A stretch of 64,000 nucleotides of DNA from Trebonia kvetii (lineage in GTDB: Bacteria > Actinomycetota > Actinomycetes > Streptosporangiales > Streptosporangiaceae), in contig NZ_RPFW01000007.1 of NCBI RefSeq assembly GCF_007827045.1, forward strand, positions 434,001 to 498,000, given 5' to 3'. Position numbers and translations under genes: made by a program. The notes under the pieces were generated by a model. It was not told the DNA's origin and ran no database searches. It worked only from the letters and a program-made list of their open reading frames with translations. Numbering within the stretch: position 1 is the first letter of the stretch; each line of letters opens with the position of its first letter. Below are positions 1 through 9,580 of the stretch, in pieces.

Positions 1-681
1 TTCGGCCAGGCTGCGTTCCATCGCCACGTAGCAGGCGATGATCGCCGCCTTGGCGTCGTCGACCAGGGCGAGCGCCGCCCGGCCCTCGGCCACCGCGTCG
101 CGCAGCTCCGGCGTGTCCACGTCCTCGATGACGAGCGGCTCGGCGGGCCGGCGAAGCCGCGCGGCCCACCAGACGCTGACCGCGACCGCCGCGATGAGCA
201 CGACGATGAGGAGCGTGTAGAGGATCGGGCCAACCGGGATGTGGAAGGCCGAGCCCGCACCCGACCCCGGGTGCGGCTTCAGCGTGGGCGTGCTGTTGGG
301 CTGCCTGGGCAGCTTGAGCGGCCGCACCTTGATGAAGAAGTGCAGGTGCAGGTTGGCGATGAGCACGGCGCCGATCGCGACCATGCACGCGGCGAGCACG
401 TAGGACAGGGTGAACCTGAGCGCCTGCGGCGGCTCGATGTCCTTGTCCCGCGCGGTGTAGGGGCGCTGCTCCGCCGCGCGCCGCGCCGCCGCCTCCCGCC
501 TGCGCACCACGAGGAGCAGCACGCAGAACACGACCTCGAGCGCGATGCCAATCGCCACGCCGTCGGCCCGCAGCGGCCCGGTCCAGCGCGGCGCGGGCAC
601 CGCGCCGCGCAGCCCGGCGATGATGAGCACGACGAGCAGCACCAGCGGGAGCAGGCGCGCCATCTGCTGCCGGGTGGTCAT
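1..681 (-). CDS. DUF4129-type membrane protein, 3' end cut off by window edge
   Basis: The reading frame is open from an ATG at 681 to the left edge, giving 227 residues without a stop. Four hydrophobic segments are visible (about residues 9-27, 41-60, 91-112 and 151-172), followed by a cytoplasmic stretch ending in an 'AIIACYVAMERSLAE' motif typical of the start of a DUF4129 domain. A GAGGAG-like ribosome site precedes the ATG. Proteins of this build usually sit beside MoxR ATPase and DUF58 genes, which would lie outside the window, so that association is inference. The function of the family is not established; a role in transglutaminase-like or envelope modules is often suggested. The C-terminus cannot be judged. 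Confidence 0.75.
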   Translation of the reverse strand, partial: MTTRQQMARLLPLVLLVVLIIAGLRGAVPAPRWTGPLRADGVAIGIALEVVFCVLLLVVRRREAAARRAAEQRPYTARDKDIEPPQALRFTLSYVLAACMVAIGAVLIANLHLHFFIKVRPLKLPRQPNSTPTLKPHPGSGAGSAFHIPVGPILYTLLIVVLIAAVAVSVWWAARLRRPAEPLVIEDVDTPELRDAVAEGRAALALVDDAKAAIIACYVAMERSLAE

Positions 682-739
682 CGCGGACTGGCTCCTCGCC
701 GGGGGTTACTGGCGAGGCAACCCTACCTCGGGCGCGATG

Positions 740-1666
740 CTACATGATCAGCACGATCTTGCCGCGCAGGTGACCCTTGGCGAGCTGGCGGTAAGCGGCG
801 CGGACGTCCCGCAGCGGGAAGGTCTGCGCCAGCGGGAACTCGAGTTCCTTGGCCCCCACCAGGCCGGCCAGCTCCGCGAGCGTCTCCGTGCTCGCCCCGG
901 CCGCGTTGCCCTCGGCCTTGATCCCGTATTTCGCCACGGCGTCGAAGCGGACGATGCTGTCGATCCGGTCCGGGCTCACCTTCAGCTCGCCGAGGGCAAG
1001 CTCCACGTAATCGCCGCCGAAGGTGTCGATGAACGCGTCAACGCTCTTTCCTTCGGGGATAGCCGCCCTGATCCGGTCCGCCACGCCGTCGCCGTAGGCC
1101 AGGGGAACCACGCCGTGCCTGGTGAGCCAGCCGTGGTTGGACGGGCCCGCAAGGCCGATCACCGTGGCGCCGCGCCGCACGGCGAGCTGCACCGTGATCG
1201 CGCCGACGCCGCCCGCCGCGCCGGAAACCACCACCGTGTCACCCTGCTTGACGCCGACGGCCCGGACGGCGGCCCACGCGGTGAAGCCCGCCACCGGGAT
1301 CGCGCCCGCCACCTCCCACGGGACACCGGCGGGCTTGGCCGCCAGGTTCGCGGCGTCCGCCACCGCGTACTCCGCCTGGCTAGACCGGGTGTCCACCCAG
1401 CCGATCACCTCGGCGCCCGGCTCGACCTCGGTCACGCCGTCGCCGACCCGCTCGACAACGCCGGCGAAGTCACTGCCTTGGCCGGACGGGAACGTGGCCG
1501 GCCAGAGCTCATGCAGCGCTCCGTCACGGATCTTGGCCTCGCCCGGGTTGATGCCCGCGGCCCTCACCCGGACGAGCACCTGACCCGCCCCCGGCTCGGG
1601 TACCGGCACGTCGCGCACGTCAAGGACGTCTGCCGGGCCGTATTCGTCGAACCGCACCGCCTGCAT
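740..1666 (-). CDS. NADP-dependent zinc-free MDR alcohol dehydrogenase / quinone oxidoreductase
   Basis: A 308-residue medium-chain dehydrogenase/reductase of the quinone oxidoreductase (QOR) type. The N-terminal GroES-like fold opens with 'MQAVRFDEYGPADVL', and the nucleotide-binding motif GAAGGVG is at residues 149-155. The Cys/His ligands of the catalytic and structural zinc sites of classical alcohol dehydrogenases are absent, so it is a zinc-free NADPH oxidoreductase. The substrate cannot be read from sequence; activated alkenes or quinones are usual for the family. It is divergently oriented to the PPTase gene across about 170 bp, which must carry both promoters. Length is normal for the family (about 305-330). 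Confidence 0.88.
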   Translation of the reverse strand: MQAVRFDEYGPADVLDVRDVPVPEPGAGQVLVRVRAAGINPGEAKIRDGALHELWPATFPSGQGSDFAGVVERVGDGVTEVEPGAEVIGWVDTRSSQAEYAVADAANLAAKPAGVPWEVAGAIPVAGFTAWAAVRAVGVKQGDTVVVSGAAGGVGAITVQLAVRRGATVIGLAGPSNHGWLTRHGVVPLAYGDGVADRIRAAIPEGKSVDAFIDTFGGDYVELALGELKVSPDRIDSIVRFDAVAKYGIKAEGNAAGASTETLAELAGLVGAKELEFPLAQTFPLRDVRAAYRQLAKGHLRGKIVLIM

Positions 1667-1837
1667 GGTCGCCTCCGGTCGTCGTCTCGGCTGCCCGGGC
1701 GCCTTGGTGGCGGTCCGGTCCCTTGGCTCAACCCCGGCCCGTCGCGGGATATGCCCCTGCGGGGTAGCGTTGGGCTTTGTGCCCTGCCGCCGCGCCCCCG
1801 TGTTCCGGTTGCCGCCCGTCTGCTGCGGCGGGCCGCA

Positions 1838-2557
1838 GTGATCGAGAAGATTCTCTGCGCGGGAGTCGAGTCCGCCGAAGCGTTCGCCGATCCTCCTGGG
1901 ATTCTGCTATTCCCTGAGGAAGAGGTTCTGGTGGCCAAGGCGGTGGAATCACGCCGCCGCGAATTCGCCACGGCGCGGAACTGCGCACACCACGCGCTTG
2001 CGCTCCTCTGCGAGGCACCGGCACCGATCGTGCGCCGGGAGCGGGGCGCGCCGCAGTGGCCCGCGGGCATCGTCGGGAGCATCACGCACTGTGCCGGGTA
2101 CCGGGCTGCCGCGGTTGCCCGCGTTCGCGACATCCTGACCATCGGGATCGATGCCGAGTCGGACGAAGTGCTGCCGGACGGCGTGCTCGACTTGGTCTCG
2201 CTCCCCGATGAGCGTGCCCGGCTCCGCGACCTAGCGGCCGCAGACTCGGGCACCCGCTGGGACCGGCTGCTTTTCAGCGCCAAGGAGGCGGTCTACAAGG
2301 CGTGGTTTCCGCTGGCCGGGCGCTGGCTCGGCTTCGATCAAGCCGAGATCACCCTCAGCCCCACCGCCGGGACCTTCGAGGCGCGCCTGCTGGTCCCAGC
2401 ACCCAAGGTCGAGGGTTTCCCGTTGCGCGGCTTCACCGGTCGCTGGCTGGCCAGCGACGGACTCATCCTGACGGCGATCGCGCTGCGGGCCGGCACGCTG
2501 GCCGCGACCCATGATGCGGCAGATTCTGCCGGTACGCGCGTGCCGGGGCTGGTCTAA
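1838..2557 (+). CDS. 4'-phosphopantetheinyl transferase, Sfp/EntD type
   Basis: This enzyme transfers 4'-phosphopantetheine from CoA to a serine of carrier proteins, activating polyketide, peptide-synthetase or fatty-acid carrier domains. From a GTG at 1838 the protein has 239 residues. Visible motifs are 'GSITHCAGY' (80-88), the Mg-binding 'IGIDAE' (D105, E107) and the signature 'LLFSAKEAVYKAWFP' (144-158, with K149 and E150). The GTG start reads 'VIEKIL', which matches the normal N-terminus of actinobacterial Sfp proteins. An in-frame ATG at 1751 would add 29 residues that do not look like the family. No carrier-protein gene lies in the window, so it probably acts in trans. Confidence 0.9.
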   Translation: MIEKILCAGVESAEAFADPPGILLFPEEEVLVAKAVESRRREFATARNCAHHALALLCEAPAPIVRRERGAPQWPAGIVGSITHCAGYRAAAVARVRDILTIGIDAESDEVLPDGVLDLVSLPDERARLRDLAAADSGTRWDRLLFSAKEAVYKAWFPLAGRWLGFDQAEITLSPTAGTFEARLLVPAPKVEGFPLRGFTGRWLASDGLILTAIALRAGTLAATHDAADSAGTRVPGLV

Positions 2558-2613
2558 TCGCGCCAACACCGGGAACATGGGATTAGGAGTCGACGAGCTT
2601 TGGGGAGGCTGGG

Positions 2614-3456
2614 ATGCCGGAGATCGTCCGGGCTGCCATTGTTCAGCAGGCGTGGACCGGGGACAAGGAATCGATGACCGCCGCGGCGGTCGCGCACATC
2701 GAGACGGCGGCCTCCGCCGGAGCGCAGGTGGTCTGCCTGCAGGAGCTGTTCTACGGGCCGTACTTCTGCCAGGTGCAGGACGCCGACTACTACTCCTATA
2801 CCGAGGCGATACCCGACGGGCCGACGACCACGCTGCTGCAGGAGGTCGCGCGCCAGCATCACATCGTGATCGTCGCGCCGATGTACGAGGAGGAGCAGCC
2901 GGGCCTGTACTACAACACCGCGGCGGTCATCGACGCTGACGGCAGATACCTGGGCAAATACCGAAAGAACCACCTGCCGCAGGTCAAGGGGTTCTGGGAG
3001 AAGTTCTACTTCCGCCCGGGCAACATGGGCTACCCGGTGTTCGACACCGCGGTCGGCAGGATCGGCGTCTACATCTGCTACGACAGGCACTTCCCCGAGG
3101 GCTGGCGCGCCCTCGGCCTGGCCGGCGCGCGGATCGTGTTCAACCCGTCGGCGACGTCGCGCGGTCTGTCGTCGTACCTGTGGCGGCTCGAGCAGCCCGC
3201 GGCCGCCGTCGCCAACGAGTACTACGTCGGCGCGATCAACCGGGTCGGCATCGAGCCGCTCGGCGACAACGACTTCTACGGCCAGTCCTACTTCGTCGAC
3301 CCGCGCGGCCAGCTCGTCGGCGACGCGGCGTCGGACAACGCGGACGAAGTGGTAGTCCGCGACCTCGACATGGACAAACTGACCGAGGTCAGGGACCTGT
3401 GGCAGTTCTACCGGGACCGCAGGCCCGACTCGTACGGCAGCCTGGTCTTCCCATGA
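2614..3456 (+). CDS. Nitrilase-superfamily carbamoyl amide hydrolase (probable beta-ureidopropionase)
   Basis: A 280-residue carbon-nitrogen hydrolase with a full catalytic triad: Glu44 (in 'LQELFYGPYF'), Lys118 (in 'KYRKNHLPQ') and Cys155 (in 'VYICYDRHFP'). The 'LFYGPYFCQ' and 'FYFRPG' segments are characteristic of N-carbamoylputrescine amidase and beta-ureidopropionase. The next gene, 34 bp downstream, is a dihydropyrimidinase, so the likely job is to hydrolyse N-carbamoyl-beta-alanine (or the beta-aminoisobutyrate analogue) to beta-amino acid, CO2 and ammonia, the last step of reductive pyrimidine catabolism. That substrate choice is inferred from context. A strong GGGGAGG site precedes the ATG. 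First gene of a probable three-gene operon. Confidence 0.88.
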   Translation: MPEIVRAAIVQQAWTGDKESMTAAAVAHIETAASAGAQVVCLQELFYGPYFCQVQDADYYSYTEAIPDGPTTTLLQEVARQHHIVIVAPMYEEEQPGLYYNTAAVIDADGRYLGKYRKNHLPQVKGFWEKFYFRPGNMGYPVFDTAVGRIGVYICYDRHFPEGWRALGLAGARIVFNPSATSRGLSSYLWRLEQPAAAVANEYYVGAINRVGIEPLGDNDFYGQSYFVDPRGQLVGDAASDNADEVVVRDLDMDKLTEVRDLWQFYRDRRPDSYGSLVFP

Positions 3457-3490
3457 GCGAGCCTTGGTTCGCAGGCGAGCGGGGGGCACA

Positions 3491-4924
<1,434 letters not shown>

Positions 4925-4972
4925 ACGGGTTCGGGTTCCTCGCCCCGCATCACTGAGACAGGGGGGTCGCTC

Positions 4973-5968
4973 ATGGAGTTCGGGGTGGTGCTGCAGCCTA
5001 ATCCGCCCGCCAGGAACGTCGTAGAGACGATGAGGCGGGCGGACGAAGCAGGATTCCGTTATGGATGGACTTTCGATTCTCACGTGCTATGGCAGGAGAC
5101 GTTCCTGCTCTACCCGCTGATCCTGGAGTCGACCTCCCTGGTCGTCGGGCCGATGGTGACCAACCCGGGCACGAGGGACTGGTCGGTGATCGCGTCGACG
5201 TTCGCGACGCTGAACGACACCTACGGCAACCGGACGATCTGCGGTATCGGGCGCGGCGACTCGGCGCTGCGGTACATCGGCAGGCCGCCGGTCTCGCTCG
5301 CCACCCTGTCGTCGGCCATGACGGTGATCAAGGGCCTGGCCGAGGGGCACGAGGTGACCCACCACGGCCAGCCGCTGCGCATCCCGTGGGTGTCGCCAGG
5401 CGCGTCCCTGCCGATGTGGATGGCCGGGTACGGGCCCAAGGCGCTGCGCCTGGTGGGCGAGCAGGCCGACGGCTTCATCCTGCAGACGGCGGACCCGGAC
5501 ATCGCTCGCTGGACGTTCGGCGCGGTGCGGTCCGCCGCGGCTGCCGCCGACCGTGACCCTGCGGCCATCACCATGTGCGTCGCGGCGCCCGCCTACGTGG
5601 GGACCGACCTGGCGCACCAGCGTTCGCAGTTGCGGTGGTTCGGCGGGATGGTGGGCAATCACGTGGCGGACCTGGTCGCGCGGTACGGCACCGACGGGCC
5701 GGTGCCGCGTGCGCTCACCGACTACATCGCCGGGCGTGAGGCCTATGACTATTCGCATCACGGCCGGGCCGACAACGAGTCGACGGACTTCGTGCCCGAC
5801 TCGATCGTGGACCGGTTCTGCCTGGTCGGGCCCGCTGCCGCACATATCGAGCGGCTGCGCGAGCTGGCATCTATCGGGGCAGACCAGTTCTCCGTGTACC
5901 TGATGCACGACGCGGAGCAGGCCACCCTTGACGCCTACCGCGATGAAATCATTCCCGCGCTTAGCTGA
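4973..5968 (+). CDS. LLM-class (F420- or flavin-dependent) oxidoreductase, dihydropyrimidinase-associated
   Basis: A 331-residue luciferase-like monooxygenase-fold protein. It opens 'MEFGVVLQPNPPARNVVETM' and has the 'CGIGRGDSALRYIG' loop and 'MWMAGYGPKALRLVGEQADG', which resemble the F420-dependent CPS_4081-type subfamily that I recall next to hydantoinase genes. An AGGGGGG ribosome site precedes the ATG, and it follows hydA by 48 bp in the same direction, so it is probably co-transcribed. Its reaction is unknown. Given the operon it may reduce or oxidise a pyrimidine or its catabolite, using F420H2 or FMN. A tie to uracil breakdown is inference from position only. Confidence 0.85.
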   Translation: MEFGVVLQPNPPARNVVETMRRADEAGFRYGWTFDSHVLWQETFLLYPLILESTSLVVGPMVTNPGTRDWSVIASTFATLNDTYGNRTICGIGRGDSALRYIGRPPVSLATLSSAMTVIKGLAEGHEVTHHGQPLRIPWVSPGASLPMWMAGYGPKALRLVGEQADGFILQTADPDIARWTFGAVRSAAAAADRDPAAITMCVAAPAYVGTDLAHQRSQLRWFGGMVGNHVADLVARYGTDGPVPRALTDYIAGREAYDYSHHGRADNESTDFVPDSIVDRFCLVGPAAAHIERLRELASIGADQFSVYLMHDAEQATLDAYRDEIIPALS

Positions 5969-6102
5969 CCATTTATGTGGCGATCAGGGTATTAGCGTTC
6001 AATTCACCCTGCCGACGGTTCTCAAGATCGGCGAGAGCGTTTAGGGTCTTGTTAGCAGCGAGGCAAGTGCATAGCCGGGCCTACACCTAATCGCGGGGAA
6101 CA

Positions 6103-6867
6103 ATGACACTTGCATCCGGGGCATTGAATGACGACGTGACGGCGGCGCCGGCGGCTCATGCGACCGACCTGCGCAAGACGTACGGGACTGGGCAGGCAGC
6201 GGTGCACGCCCTGGCGGGCGTCAACGTGACCTTCGAGCGCGGCCGGTTCACGGCCGTCATGGGACCGTCGGGGTCAGGGAAGTCGACGCTCATGCACTGC
6301 ATGGCCGGCCTGGACCGGCCCACGTCGGGTCAGGTGTTCGTGGGCGGCCAGGACATCGGGAAGCTCGACGACAACGGACTCACCAAGCTGCGCCGCGATC
6401 GCGTCGGCTTCGTCTTCCAGTCCTTTAACCTGGTGCCCACGCTGACCGCGGCCGAGAACATTACGCTGCCGCTCAGCCTGGCCGGCACCAGGCTCGACAA
6501 GGCGTGGTTCGGCTCCCTGGTGGAGCAACTCGGGCTCGGCGACCGGCTGAACCATCGCCCAAGCCAGCTGTCGGGCGGCCAGCAGCAGCGGGTGGCCTGT
6601 GCGCGCGCCCTGATCACCAGGCCGGACATCATCTTCGCCGACGAGCCCACCGGCAACCTGGACTCCAACGCCTCCGCGAGCCTGCTGGCATTCCTGAAGC
6701 AGTCGGTGCGGGAAATCGGCCAGTCGATCGTGATGGTCACCCACGATCCGCGTGGCGCCGCCTACGCGGACAGAGTCGTCTTCCTGGCGGACGGCACCGT
6801 CGTGGGCGAACTCGACAAGCCCACCGCCGACTCGGTGCTCGAGCGCGTGCGCACCCTGGGAGGCTGA
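6103..6867 (+). CDS. ABC transporter ATP-binding protein, MacB/LolD type
   Basis: A 254-residue nucleotide-binding subunit with Walker A 'GPSGSGKST' (54-62), Q-loop 'FVFQSFNL', signature 'LSGGQQQRV' (156-164), Walker B 'IIFADEPTG' (176-184) and switch His in 'VMVTHDPRGA'. This sequence type pairs with FtsX/MacB-like permeases in export or envelope lipoprotein-handling transporters. The permease gene starts 1 nt after its TGA, so the two are translationally coupled. The ATG is preceded by GCGGGGAA. No periplasmic adaptor gene is nearby, as usual for actinobacterial members. The substrate is unknown. Confidence 0.92.
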   Translation: MTLASGALNDDVTAAPAAHATDLRKTYGTGQAAVHALAGVNVTFERGRFTAVMGPSGSGKSTLMHCMAGLDRPTSGQVFVGGQDIGKLDDNGLTKLRRDRVGFVFQSFNLVPTLTAAENITLPLSLAGTRLDKAWFGSLVEQLGLGDRLNHRPSQLSGGQQQRVACARALITRPDIIFADEPTGNLDSNASASLLAFLKQSVREIGQSIVMVTHDPRGAAYADRVVFLADGTVVGELDKPTADSVLERVRTLGG

Positions 6868-6868
6868 C

Positions 6869-9391
6869 GTGCGCAACGTCACCCTCAAGGGACTGCTCGC
6901 GCACAAACTCCGGCTGGTGCTGACCGCGCTGGCTATCGTCCTCGGTGTCACGTTCATTTCCGGGACATACATACTCACCGACACCTTGCACAGCACGTTT
7001 ACCGTGCTCTTCAGCAACATCTACTCCAAGATCGACTTCCAGGTCCGCGGTGTCGCGCAATTCGGCAAGAACACGCCGAACGCGGTTCGCGACCCGATCC
7101 CGCAGTCGCTGATCACCGCGATCCGCGGCGTGCCTGGCGTCGCGTCCGCCGACGGTACGGTCAGCGGGTACGCGCAGTTCGTGGGCCACGACGGCAAGGC
7201 GATCACGACTGGCGGCGCGCCGACCCTCGGAGTTGACTACACCGGTGATCCGCGGCTCTCCGTCCTGCACATCATCGCGGGCGGCCCGCCGGAGACCGGC
7301 AGCGACGTGCTCATGGACGCCGGCACGGCGCAGAAGCACGGCTTCACCGTGGGCCAGCGGGTCCGCATCCTGCTCGCCGGTCCCACGCGCACGTTCACCA
7401 TCACCGGCATCGCGCAGTTCGGGACGGCGAACAACCTCGCCGGCGCCACCCTCGCCGCCTTCACGCTGCCCACCGCGCAGCAGGTACTCAACTCGCCGGG
7501 GCTGCTGAACGCCATCAACGTGGTCACCGCGCCGGGCGCCGACAAGGCCGCGGTGCAGCGGGACATCGCCCGGGTCCTGCCGTCCGGGGTGGAGGTCGTG
7601 ACCGGGCAGACCGTGGTGGACGAAAGCACCAGCGCGATCAATCAGGGACTGTCGTTCTTCAACACCGCGCTGCTGATCTTCGCGTTCATCTCCCTGTTCG
7701 TCGGCGCGTTCACCATCTACAACACGTTCTCGATCATCGTCGGGCAGCGGACACGCGAACTGGCCCTGCTGCGAGTCGTCGGCGCCAGCCGCCGTCAGGT
7801 GTTCCGCTCGGTCCTGGCCGAGGCGGCGATCGTGGGCTTCCTGTCGTCTCTCATCGGCATCGGCGTCGGCGTGTTGGCCGCCATCGGACTCAAGGCGCTG
7901 ATCAGCGGGTTCGGCGTCACGTTGCCCGCGGGGCCGCTGACGTTCGAGGCGCGCACCGTGGTGGTCGGCCTCGTCGTCGGGACCGGCGTGACGCTCGTCG
8001 CCGCGATCGGACCCGCAAGGAACGCGGTGCGCATCGCCCCGGTGGCGGCGCTCACCGACCGGCGGACCGAAGGCGACGGCTCCCTGCGGCGCCTGCTGTC
8101 CTGGGGCGCGGGGCTCACCGTCGTCGGCGCCGCGCTGCTGGCCGTTGGCCTGACGCAGCCGGCGATCCAGCTCGTCGGCGCCGGCGCGGTCTTGCTGTTC
8201 ATCGGGGTCGCCATGCTCACCCCGGCGGTCGCGCGGCCGGTGTCCGGGGCGATCGGCCGGCCGCTCGCCAGGATCCTCGGGGAGCCGGGCAAGCTTGGCA
8301 GGGAAAATTCCATGCGCAGCCCGCGGCGCACCGCGCAGACCGCCTCGGCGCTGATGGTGGGGCTCGCCCTGGTGTCCGCGATAGCGGTGTTCGGCGCGTC
8401 GCTGTCCAAGTCGGCCACCAGCAGCGTCGACCAGGCGATCAAGGCCGACCTCATCCTGACCGCGACGGGCAACGGCCAGTCCGGATTCAGCACGCTCGTC
8501 CCTACGGTGGCGTCCGCGGTGCCTGGCGTCACCGCTGAAACGACCTACTACCAGGGACAATTCGAGGTACAGGGATCGCCGCAGTCGCTGGCCGCACTGG
8601 CCACCCAGCACTTGGCCGACACCGTGATCCTGCGCATGACCTCCGGCAGCCCCGCGGCGCTTTCCGACGGCGACCTGCTCATCGACTCGACGACCGCGGC
8701 CAACAAGCACCTGGCGACCGGGGACACGGTCCCGGTGGTGTTCGCGAAGACGGGCCAGGCGAGCCTGCGGATCGGCGGTATCTACCAGGCCAATGCCCTC
8801 ATCGGCAGCTATCTCGTCAGCACCGCGGTTTTCCAGTCGCACTTCTACAGTCCCGCCCCGGCCGCGGTCTTGCTGAACACCGGCGGCAGCGCCAGCGTCG
8901 AAAACGCGGTGCGCGCCGCCGTGGCCGGATACCCCAACGTGCAGGTGCAGACCAGGAGCCAGTTCGAGCAGTCCCAGGTGTCGAGCGTCAACCAGTTGCT
9001 CGGGCTCGTCTACGCCCTGCTCGCCCTCGCGGTGATCATCGCGCTGATCGGCATCGTGAACACGCTCATGCTCTCGGTGCTTGAGCGCACGCGGGAGATC
9101 GGGCTGCTGCGGGCGGTTGGCATGCGACGGCGTCAGGTCCGGACCATGATCAGGTCCGAGGCGGTGATCCTGGCGATCCTCGGCGCCATCATCGGCATCG
9201 TCGTCGGCACGCTCATGGGCCTCGCGCTCGTGTCCGCGCTGCGACAGCAGGGCATCACGGAGACCGTGGTCCCGGTGTCCAACCTGGTCATCTTCCTCGT
9301 GCTCGCCGCTGTGCTCGGCCTGTTCGCCGCCGCCTGGCCAGCCCGGCGCGCGGCCAGGCTCGACGTGCTGGCCGCCATCGCGGCCGAGTAA
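6869..9391 (+). CDS. FtsX/MacB-like ABC transporter permease, two FtsX domains
   Basis: Starts at GTG 6869, one base after the TGA of the ATPase gene, and encodes 840 residues. The N-terminus 'VRNVTLKGLLAHKLRLVLTA' leads into a first membrane helix, then a large extracytoplasmic region, a three-helix FtsX domain ('LFVGAFTIYNTFSIIVGQR'), a short linker, a second extracytoplasmic region and a second FtsX domain ('LIGIVNTLMLSVLERTREIG'). This duplicated 8-10 helix architecture is standard for actinobacterial MacB-like permeases. An upstream in-frame start inside the ATPase gene would put hydrophilic sequence ahead of helix 1 and is unlikely. Confidence 0.92.
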   Translation: MRNVTLKGLLAHKLRLVLTALAIVLGVTFISGTYILTDTLHSTFTVLFSNIYSKIDFQVRGVAQFGKNTPNAVRDPIPQSLITAIRGVPGVASADGTVSGYAQFVGHDGKAITTGGAPTLGVDYTGDPRLSVLHIIAGGPPETGSDVLMDAGTAQKHGFTVGQRVRILLAGPTRTFTITGIAQFGTANNLAGATLAAFTLPTAQQVLNSPGLLNAINVVTAPGADKAAVQRDIARVLPSGVEVVTGQTVVDESTSAINQGLSFFNTALLIFAFISLFVGAFTIYNTFSIIVGQRTRELALLRVVGASRRQVFRSVLAEAAIVGFLSSLIGIGVGVLAAIGLKALISGFGVTLPAGPLTFEARTVVVGLVVGTGVTLVAAIGPARNAVRIAPVAALTDRRTEGDGSLRRLLSWGAGLTVVGAALLAVGLTQPAIQLVGAGAVLLFIGVAMLTPAVARPVSGAIGRPLARILGEPGKLGRENSMRSPRRTAQTASALMVGLALVSAIAVFGASLSKSATSSVDQAIKADLILTATGNGQSGFSTLVPTVASAVPGVTAETTYYQGQFEVQGSPQSLAALATQHLADTVILRMTSGSPAALSDGDLLIDSTTAANKHLATGDTVPVVFAKTGQASLRIGGIYQANALIGSYLVSTAVFQSHFYSPAPAAVLLNTGGSASVENAVRAAVAGYPNVQVQTRSQFEQSQVSSVNQLLGLVYALLALAVIIALIGIVNTLMLSVLERTREIGLLRAVGMRRRQVRTMIRSEAVILAILGAIIGIVVGTLMGLALVSALRQQGITETVVPVSNLVIFLVLAAVLGLFAAAWPARRAARLDVLAAIAAE

Positions 9392-9413
9392 GGCCTGCCC
9401 GGCTAGGCGGGGG

Positions 9414-9442
9414 CGGCCTCGGCGGGGCCGGCCTCGGCGGGG
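9414..9442. repeat. Two tandem 14-bp GC repeats downstream of the ABC permease
   Basis: The 14-mer CGGCCTCGGCGGGG occurs at 9414-9427 and again at 9429-9442 in the 189-bp gap between the permease and the phosphohexomutase gene. A related 'aggcgggggc' flanks both sides. No T-tract follows, so it is not a convincing terminator. It is probably slippage-generated. Confidence 0.5.
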
Positions 9443-9580
9443 CAAGCTAGGCGGGGGCACCGGCCCAGGCGATTGCTTTGGTCCGCATGGTCTCAGATGG
9501 TGTTCTTGCGACGGCGGCGGGTGACGGTCTTCGCGGCGGCGGCATCTGGCAAAATGTGTGGTCGCCGAAGGGAGTGCGCG

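Noticed and set aside
545..1837. The long frame leading into the PPTase as one 670-residue protein
   Set aside because: The first 430 residues are antisense to the MDR oxidoreductase and lack any fold. The family N-terminus begins at the GTG at 1838.
5985..6010. CAGGGT/ACCCTG inverted repeat before the MacB-like operon
   Set aside because: Only six paired bases with a 14-nt loop; too weak to call a terminator or operator.
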